Shown: positions 57,384-64,000 of the stretch, piece after piece
How positions within the stretch are numbered: position 1 is the first letter of the stretch
How the letters are laid out: every line of letters begins with the position of its first letter
Source of the DNA: Megascapheus bottae
Lineage: Eukaryota > Chordata > Mammalia > Rodentia > Geomyidae
Direction: 5' to 3'
DNA length: 64,000 nt
NCBI GenBank assembly: GCA_024803745.1
Contig: JANJXV010000004.1
Span: forward strand, 48,935,358 to 48,999,357
Notes under the pieces: generated by a model
The model's database searches: none
The model's input: only the letters and a program-made list of their open reading frames with translations
What the model was told of the DNA's origin: nothing
Translations under genes and position numbers: made by a program

Positions 57384-57655
57384 TAGGGTCTTTCATCATT
57401 TCTTTTTTCTTTTCTTTTCCTTTCTTTTCATTCTGGTCATGCAGCCTAAACTCTGGGCCTGGCACTGTCCCTGATCTCTTCAGCTCAGGCTACCCTTGAG
57501 CCACAGCACCACTTCTGGTTTTCTAGTGCTTAATTGGAGATAAGAGTCTATGGTCTTTAGTGTCCAGACGGGCTTTGAATCGATCCTCAGATCTCAGTAT
57601 ACTGAGTAGCAAGTATTACAGGCGTGAGCAAGCAGACCAGAATAGGGTCTTTCAT
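57384..57655 (-). repeat. SINE, B1-dID type with 13-bp TSD
   Basis: Body 57397-57642. TSD tagggtctttcat at 57384-57396 and 57643-57655. Right half shortened (ttcagctcaggctacccttg). B1 complement ends tattacaggcgtgagcaagc. Confidence 0.93.
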
Positions 57656-57965
57656 TTCTAAGCAAACAGGATTTTTTTCTCTTGAACCAGGCCCCCAGCA
57701 CTAGTTTCCACTGGTAGAGGATAGAATTTGCTTTATTATCATATTTCTTCTTGAATGTAAGCAATTGTATCTATTAAAAAATATATAGTATTTGCTACAT
57801 CCAATTACCTTGCTATGATGTAATTTAATTTTAATTTATCTTTAATTACTTTTCCAAGATACTGCACCTTGTTATATAGGATGAACTACATCATTTACTC
57901 ATATTATCTGATTCCATAAATTTATTACTGTATTTCTTATCTATTATTTGATTTTTCAAATTTAT
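57656..57965. other. Unique AT-rich spacer
   Basis: Nothing recognised. Confidence 0.4.
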
Positions 57966-58047
57966 TCCCCCTCCTACTCCTCTTCCTCCTCTTCCTCCTC
58001 CTCCTTCTCTTCCTTCCCTCTCCTCCTCCTTCTCCTCTTACTCTACC
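57966..58047. repeat. (CCT/CTT)n polypyrimidine repeat
   Basis: Imperfect trinucleotide pyrimidine tract, probably the expanded tail of the SINE fragment that follows. Confidence 0.9.
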
Positions 58048-58165
58048 TTCTTCTATTTTACTGAAATTTGCTGGTCCTGGAGCTTGAAATCTGGGCTCAG
58101 ATGTTATCCTTGAGCTTGTTTTGCTCAAGGTGATCAATCTACGACTTGAGCCACTTCTGCCTTTT
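58048..58165 (-). repeat. SINE right-half fragment
   Basis: tgctggtcctggagcttgaa, tccttgagcttgttttgctc and acgacttgagccacttctgc match the complement of the Geo/dID right half. The left half is absent. Confidence 0.7.
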
Positions 58166-58197
58166 TAAAAATAATAATTATTTTTTACTGGAAGTAA

Positions 58198-58198
<1 letters not shown>

Positions 58199-58241
<43 letters not shown>
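58199..58241. repeat. (GT)n microsatellite
   Basis: About 21 GT units. Confidence 0.95.
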
Positions 58242-58243
<2 letters not shown>

Positions 58244-58259
58244 TGTTAAATAATTCTTT

Positions 58260-58405
58260 TTTTAAATTTTATTTTTTATTGTCAGGGTAATGTATAAAGG
58301 GGTTACCATTACATTCACCCAGTAGTAGGTACATTACTTCTCACACATTGAAACCCGTCTCATGTTATTGTCCCCATTTCCCTCCCCCCCCACCTGTGTC
58401 TGTTA
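58260..58405 (-). mobile_element. L1 3' end, older form, very short
   Basis: cagggtaatgtataaagggg, agtaggtacattacttctca and a C-run near 58384-58393 match the older L1 3' UTR. Truncated after about 145 bp. Confidence 0.8.
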
Positions 58406-58455
58406 ACTCATTTGATGCTGATTTTTTTATATCACTTACTTGAGAATTGTTAAAA

Positions 58456-58670
58456 TTGCTATGATGGGAGGGGAGTTTGGCTTAGTGGTAGAGTACTTGC
58501 CTAGCATGTATGAAGACCTGGGTTCAATTTCTTAGTACCACATAAATAGAAAAAAGCCAGAAGTGGTGCTGTAGCTCAAATGTTAGAGCTCTAGCCTTGA
58601 GAAACACCAAAGACAGTATTCAGGCTCTGAGTTCAAGTGCAGGAACTGGCAAAAAGATTTTTGCTATGAT
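58456..58670 (+). repeat. SINE, IDL-Geo type with 10-bp TSD
   Basis: Body 58466-58660. TSD ttgctatgat at 58456-58465 and 58661-58670. A box tggcttagtgg is intact; the B box is altered (ggttcaatttc). CpGs lost, so older than the 47.7 kb copy. Confidence 0.94.
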
Positions 58671-60148
58671 TTCCAAATTAACTGATGCTTTTATTATTAT
58701 GAAACAGATTTTTATTGTCATGTCTTTTATTATGCTCATTTCTTGCTCTCTTTTACCTACTTTTTGTATGACATTCAAATTTTTTATTTTTGGAATTTAA
58801 CTTAATTATATCTTTGAATCTATAGTGGGTGAGAGAGAAAAAAAAAGAAATAGGCACATTTTCTGGATCTATTTGGTATACTTAGGGTATCTTGGCTATT
58901 GCCATAACTTAATAAAATGAGTCTTCTATAGACAGCAAGATGTTGGATGGTGTTTTTTTTTACTGTCTAATAATCTCTATCATTGGGCTGGGTTATTTTG
59001 TTGAATATAACAGGGAAATTCTAGAAATGAGATTCTCTTCCCTCTCCAGGGATTTTGCTTGTTGTTTCATAGTGTTTCCTTTTGTTCTTGCTAGCTTGGT
59101 TATTTTTCTTAGATTTACTATGTAGAGTCAATAGTCTTAGATTTCTGTATTCTATAGATGGGAAGTATTGCTTGATGTGTTTATTTTTCATGTAACTTAG
59201 GACAGAAATTCCTTTAACTATCTAGTATAAATAGGAGTCTAAAATTCTTTGCCTCAGTACTGAGGCTTGACTTTGATATTCAGTGTGCCACTCCATTCTG
59301 CCTTTAGTTTAGAGCCTCAAAGTTAGTCAGAGGTGACAGCCAAAGACATCCTTCTATCTTATCTCTCATGGATGATGTGCTGACTCCTAAACATGGTCAT
59401 AGTCTTCCAGATGTTGGAAATATATCTTAGCTGGAAAAATTGACCTTCATCTCAGGTTTGGGTTTTCTTTACTTGTGATTTGGTCGTCATATTTTTATAG
59501 CTCTAAAAAGAGGTCAGAGGTCAGAGATGCTATGCAATTGCTGCTGATTGTTTTATTCCAAGTTCCTGGAAATGGGGCTCTTTATATACAGCTCTCAAAA
59601 AAAGTCAAGGAAGGAGAACTTTAGAAAGAGTTATTTGTACTAAGCTGATAGGCAAGCATAGAAATAAAGGATCTTTGGAGCCATTTGAATCTAAAGGAGC
59701 TCTTGACTCATTCTATCCCATCCTGTGGCTGACAAACTGCAATTTGAAAAGCATTGTCATTTGCAAGTGTTGAATTTAAAGGCTACTTTGGAAATGAGAG
59801 GTGGTAGCTGAACTACGGAATGGTTTAAATGTTGCAACTTGCATTATCTCTCTAGAGTTTATCTATGTCAAGTATAGCACCTTCACTTCTCATTTCATAG
59901 AAATACCACTGACATCTTTTTTTAAATCATCTTTTAGCGAGGATCTGCAGTTCATGAAAAGTTAATTTTGATCATTTTCATCCAGTGTTCTTGATGTTTT
60001 TCTGGAAGTTTAGATTTTCAATCTCTTAGTCTGTCATTTAGGAGGTTAAATTTCCTCATTCGGTTTACTTTTCTTTGTGACAATGTGATTTGTTTTGAAA
60101 GTGTTATTAGTGAGTCACTAATGTGTAGTAATGCTTTCTAAAGCAGTG
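58671..60148. other. Unique AT-rich DNA, no gene seen
   Basis: No frame above 67 codons and no recognisable repeat. Confidence 0.5.
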
Positions 60149-60376
60149 CATATGCCTTATTATTATTTTTTTTGCCAGTCCTGGGCTTGGGCTCAGGCCT
60201 TGAGCACTGTCCTTGGACTTTCTCAAGGCTAGCACTCTACCACTTGAGCTTCAGCACCACTTCCGACTTTTTTGCTATGTATATAGGGTACAGAGGAATC
60301 GAACCCGTGTCTTCGTGCATGATAGGCAAACACTCTACCACTAGACCAAACTCCCGGCCCCATATGCCTTATTATT
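60149..60376 (-). repeat. SINE, IDL-Geo type with 16-bp TSD
   Basis: Body 60165-60360. Perfect TSD catatgccttattatt at 60149-60164 and 60361-60376. B-box complement ggaatcgaacc and A-box complement ccactagacca. Retains several CpGs, so fairly young. Confidence 0.96.
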
Positions 60377-60547
60377 TTATGTCCAGACACCAAATATCTC
60401 ATATAAATTTCATTGTGCTCTGTTTTCCTGTCTAACTAGTTTATGCTGGTTTGAAGAAAATCTATTGATTTCTGTATTTGTTTTATGTAGTTACTGTATT
60501 GAACTCTCCCTTTAATTGTAATAGTTTTCCATTTATTTTCTTATGTT

Positions 60548-60750
60548 TAGGAGTTGATGTTTGCATCACTCTTCCTGAGATTCTTTTGTTCAAGGCTAGT
60601 ATTCTACCATTTGAGCCATGGTGTCATTTCTGGCTTTTTCCCCCCAGTAGTTTAGTGAAAACCTACAGGCTTTGCTGTTCAGAGTTGCTTGAAATTGTGA
60701 TCCTCAGATAACAGCCTCCTGAGTAGGTTGGATGACTGGACTGGTATGCA
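60548..60750 (-). repeat. SINE, B1-dID type, decayed
   Basis: ttgttcaaggctagtattct, ccatttgagccatggtgtca and gataacagcctcctgagtag are in minus-strand order. The ends are unclear. Confidence 0.75.
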
Positions 60751-61024
60751 TGAAAGGATGTGGCCTGATATACCTCCAGAAAATCTCATATAGTCTCCTT
60801 GCCTCCATAGAGTCAGTTACATAAGGTTAAATGTAGTCCAAAAAATGTAAACCAATTCTGAGTTTTACATCACATGTTATTAAAGGAACATAAAAAATCT
60901 TACACTACCCAGTCCCAATGTGTTCTGCCCAGCAGCAAAATCAATCTGGCCCAAAGTGTGTTTGCTATGCTTTGTCTTTGCTGTGCTTTCTTTGTATGCA
61001 TTAATATCTTGGTTGATAATGGCT
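60751..61024. other. Unique spacer
   Basis: Nothing recognised. Confidence 0.4.
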
Positions 61025-62043
61025 TTTGTTTTTTATTATGTCTTATTGTCTGGATAACATATAGAGGGATTACTGTTACATTCATCAGGTAATGGGTACA
61101 ATACCCCTTGAACCTTGCTATACTTTCTCATGTTTTTGTTCCCCCTTTCCCTCTCTTTAACTCCTCCCTAACATCTCGTTTTCCACCGTCCCTTCCCTAC
61201 TACAATTAAATAAATAGATGTACATATAGCACACCAGGCAACGAAGTCAGATACAATAACCACATTAGATTTAATCATAAGTAGAAATAAAGAGAAAAGG
61301 AATAACTTCATATAGTACATTAACAACAAAAATCTCAGAGATAAACCTCTTGTTCCATATCCTAGAGTTCAGTTCATTTAGGCTCATTCTATATGACCTT
61401 TGTAAATAACTGTTGAGGAATTGTTATCCTCTGCTAGGACAGTCCTAGATGTGTACTAATTATTGCAAATGAGGGAAGCCATGGAGCCTATGCATTTTTG
61501 GGTCTGGCTTACTTCACTTAGTTTGATTTTTTTCCAAGTCTTTCTATTTCTTTACAAATGGGGAAATGTCATTCTTTCTGATGGCAGCATAAAATTCCAT
61601 TGTGTATGAGTACCACTTCTTGATCCAATCATCTACTGAGAGTCATCTGGGTTGGTTCTGTATCTTAACTATGGTAAATAGTGTGGAAATGAACATTGTT
61701 TGCTAGTGGTTTTAGAATGTCCTTGTTTCTGGACATTTGGGTAAATGCCAAGGAGTGAATTGCTGGGTCATAAGGGAGGTCTATTTTCAGTCTTGTAAGG
61801 AATCTTCATACTGCTATCTAGACTGGATTAATGATTTTACACTACCACCATAGTGTAGTAGTGATCCCTCCTAGACACACCTCTGCTAGCATCTGTTGTT
61901 ATTAGGTTTCTTGATCCTGGCCATTCTAACTGGAATGAGGTGGAATCCCAAAGTTGTTTTGATTTGCATTTCTTTATGGCCAGAGATGTTGAATATTTCT
62001 TCATGTGTCTATAGGCCATTCTTATTTCCTCTTCAGAGAAGTC

Positions 62044-62250
62044 TCTCTCTCTTTTTTTTGGAAGTCCTGGGCCATGAACTCAGGGCCTAAGCACTGTCCT
62101 TGGACTTTCTCAAGGCTAGAGCTCTACCACTTGAGCCACAGCACCACTTCTGCCTTTTTTCTATGTATATGGTACCAAGGAATTGAACGTGGGTCCTCAT
62201 GCATGCTAGGCAAGCACTCTACCACTAGGCTAAACTCCAGGCCCTCTCTT
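62044..62250 (-). repeat. SINE, IDL-Geo type, nested in L1
   Basis: Body about 62053-62243. L1 sequence on both sides (agagaagtctctct ... ctctctttaagt) shows a short duplicated ctctctt. B-box complement is ggaattgaac, A-box complement ccactaggcta. Confidence 0.9.
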
Positions 62251-63278
62251 TAAGTTTTTAGCCCAACTTTTAATGGGATGGTTATTTCTTTGAAGATTTC
62301 TTTTGGAGAGATTAAATTTTTTTAGCTGTAGGTATATTTCAAATATGAGGCCCTTGCCTGTTGTATGGTTAGTGAAAGCCCACTCTGTGGGCTTTCAATT
62401 TAGCTTGCTAGCTATGTACTCTGCTATACAAAAGGTCTGCGGTTTAATACAGGACCATTTGTCCAAACTTTCTATAATTTTTTGTGTTTCTGGGTCTTTA
62501 TTAAGAAAATTTCGACCTGTGCCAAGGAGACCTGGTGTATCTCCTATTGCTTCTTATAAATTTTTCTGTGTGTCTGCTTTTACCTCAATGTTTTTTATTC
62601 ATTTGGAACATAGACATAGAAGGATCCAACTTTAGTTTTCTGCAGGTGCTTAATCAATTCTGCCAGCACCACTTGTTGAAGAGGCTGTCTTTCTTCCATT
62701 CTACTTTTTTGGCTCCCTCATCAAAGATTAGGTGGCCATAGATATGCAGTTTGATTTCTGGATCTTCAGATCTATTCCATTGGAATAGAACTCAGGCCTG
62801 TCCTTGTGCCAGTACTGAGCTGTTTTAGTTACTATAGCTCTGTAATAGAATCTGGTATTGATATTCCTCCAGTACTGTCCTACTTGCTAAGAGTTGTTTA
62901 TGCTACTCGGTGTCTTTTATTATGCTCCCTCTATATCCTTAAAGAATAGCATGAGGATATTAATAGGTATTACATTGAATTTGTAGATAGCCCTTGGCAG
63001 GATTGCCATTTTCACAATGTTAATTCTTTCAATCCAGGACCATGGGAGGTTTTTCTGTTTCCTTAGTTCTGTTTTGATTTCCTTTTTCATGTTTTTAAAG
63101 TTTTCATCATAAAGGTCCTTTACATTCTTAGTTAAGTTAATTTCTAAGTATTTAATTTTTTTGAGGCTATTGCAAAAGTAGTTTCCTGGTTTCTGCCTCA
63201 CTCTTCTTATTATAGACATACAGGAAAGCCATTGATTTTTGAGGGTTAATTTTATATATTTTATACCCGGCTACTTTG

Positions 63279-63589
63279 CCAAAGTGTTTTTTTTTGTGTG
63301 TGTGTGTATGTGGCCTTGAACTCAGCCTGGGCACTGACCCTGAGTTCTTCATCTCAAGGCTACCACCCTACCCCTGGGCCTGGTCATTGTGCTGTCCCTG
63401 AGCTCTTCAGTTCAAGGCTACTTCCCTACCCTTGAGTCAAGCTCCACTTCCCATTTTCTAGAGGTTAATTGGAGATAAGAGTTCCAGGTCCTTTTGTGCC
63501 TTGGCTGGCTTTGAACCTTGATCCTCAGATCTCAGCCTCCTGAGTATCTAGAATCAAAGGCATGAGCCACCGTGCCCGGCTACCAAAGT
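63279..63589 (-). repeat. SINE, B1-dID type, nested in L1, duplicated right half
   Basis: Body about 63287-63582. Flanking ccaaagt at 63279-63285 and 63583-63589 is the TSD core. Two tandem versions of the right-half block (ctcaaggctaccaccctacc and ttcaaggctacttccctacc). The B1 complement is well preserved (tgagccaccgtgcccggc). Tail has become (GT)n. Confidence 0.92.
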
Positions 63590-64000
63590 TTTGAATCATC
63601 TCAAGATCTTTAAGTACAGAAGTATGTCATCTGCATAGAGGGAAACTTTCACTTCCTCCTTCCATATTTGGATCTTCTTTAATGTTTGATTCTTGCCTTA
63701 TTGCTCTGGCTAGGAATTCTAATACTATGTTAAAGAGGAATGGAGTGAGTGGGCATCCTTGCCTCATTCCTGATTTTGGAGGGAATGGCTTTAGTTTTTC
63801 ATCTTTCACTATAAGGCTAGCTGTAGGTTTGTCATACATAGCCTTTATTATACTTAGGAATGTTCCATAAGTTTCTAGTATCTCCAGAGCTTTTAGCATC
63901 AAGGGGTGTTGGATCTTGTCAAATGCCTTTTCTGCATCTATTGAGACAATCATGTGATTCTTGTCCTTTCATTTGTTGATGTGATAAATTATATTAATTG

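Larger units (their letters stand above)
61025..64000 (-). mobile_element. L1 3' portion, older form, continues past window
   Basis: Minus-strand L1 from its 3' end (about 61025, tcttattgtctggataacat) through the 3' UTR (to about 61500) and ORF2 up to the right edge. It contains two SINE insertions (62053-62243, 63287-63582). The 3' UTR is of the older form (cattcatcaggtaatgggta). 5' extent unknown. Confidence 0.92.
61500..64000 (-). pseudogene. L1 ORF2 (reverse transcriptase), disrupted, partial
   Basis: From the right edge leftward: [18 protein letters not shown] (RT motif A region), [17 protein letters not shown] (an intact form of the motif damaged in the 22.5 kb copy), YADD at 63626-63637 in a shifted frame, then a SINE, then YKINPQKSMAFLY, KNVKDLYDENFKN and [20 protein letters not shown], and near 61840-62020 AYRHMKKYSTSLAIK. 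Multiple frameshifts and stops. Not functional. Confidence 0.92.

Noticed and set aside
1..64000. A previously undescribed gene system
   Set aside because: All protein-related sequence is explained by L1 or the CDK2AP1 retrocopy. The remainder is AT-rich non-coding DNA, SINEs and simple repeats.

Overview
This is a mammalian nuclear DNA window, AT-rich and without any intact host gene I can recognise. The interspersed repeats point to a rodent of the superfamily Geomyoidea (kangaroo rats, pocket mice, pocket gophers). Two dimeric SINE families dominate. The first is a 7SL-derived B1 left half joined to an ID-like right half (B1-dID type, known from dormice, squirrels, beavers and geomyoids). 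The second is a tRNA-Ala/ID-like left half joined to a 'Geo' right half (IDL-Geo type, which I recall as described only from Geomyoidea). Taxonomy is inferred from these families, not from any gene.

Layout. 1-20 kb: AT-rich unique DNA studded with B1-dID and IDL-Geo copies, several short 5'-truncated LINE-1 (L1) 3' ends on the minus strand, and microsatellites. 20.1-27.0 kb: a nearly full-length, defective L1 on the minus strand with GC-rich 5' UTR, ORF1 and ORF2, probably bounded by a 16-bp target-site duplication (TSD) and itself hit by an IDL-Geo SINE with its own 14-bp TSD. 27-35 kb: old L1 pieces, a possible LTR remnant, unexplained unique DNA, and an L1 3' end flanked by about 100-bp direct repeats. 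35-37.4 kb: a sense-strand L1 3' end with an ORF2 C-terminal fragment, then very long (CTTT)n tracts. 44-48 kb: sense-strand L1 3' ends, including a three-layer nest of insertions at 46.2-47.3 kb. 51-55 kb: SINEs with expanded GATA-type tails, a CTCF-like motif and a processed pseudogene of CDK2AP1. 55-60 kb: more SINEs and L1 ends. 61-64 kb: the 3' part of another minus-strand L1, interrupted by two SINEs and running off the right edge.

There is no operon or gene system here. The only protein-related sequences are decayed L1 ORFs and the CDK2AP1 retrocopy. The listed mobile elements and simple repeats cover very roughly 35-40% of the window. I did not find an undescribed biological system. 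The most informative observations concern retrotransposition: probable long TSDs, a probable 3' transduction, a SINE half shared between two families, a recurrent internal duplication in B1-dID, and SINE tails acting as microsatellite seeds. The window could equally be intergenic or lie in a large intron.
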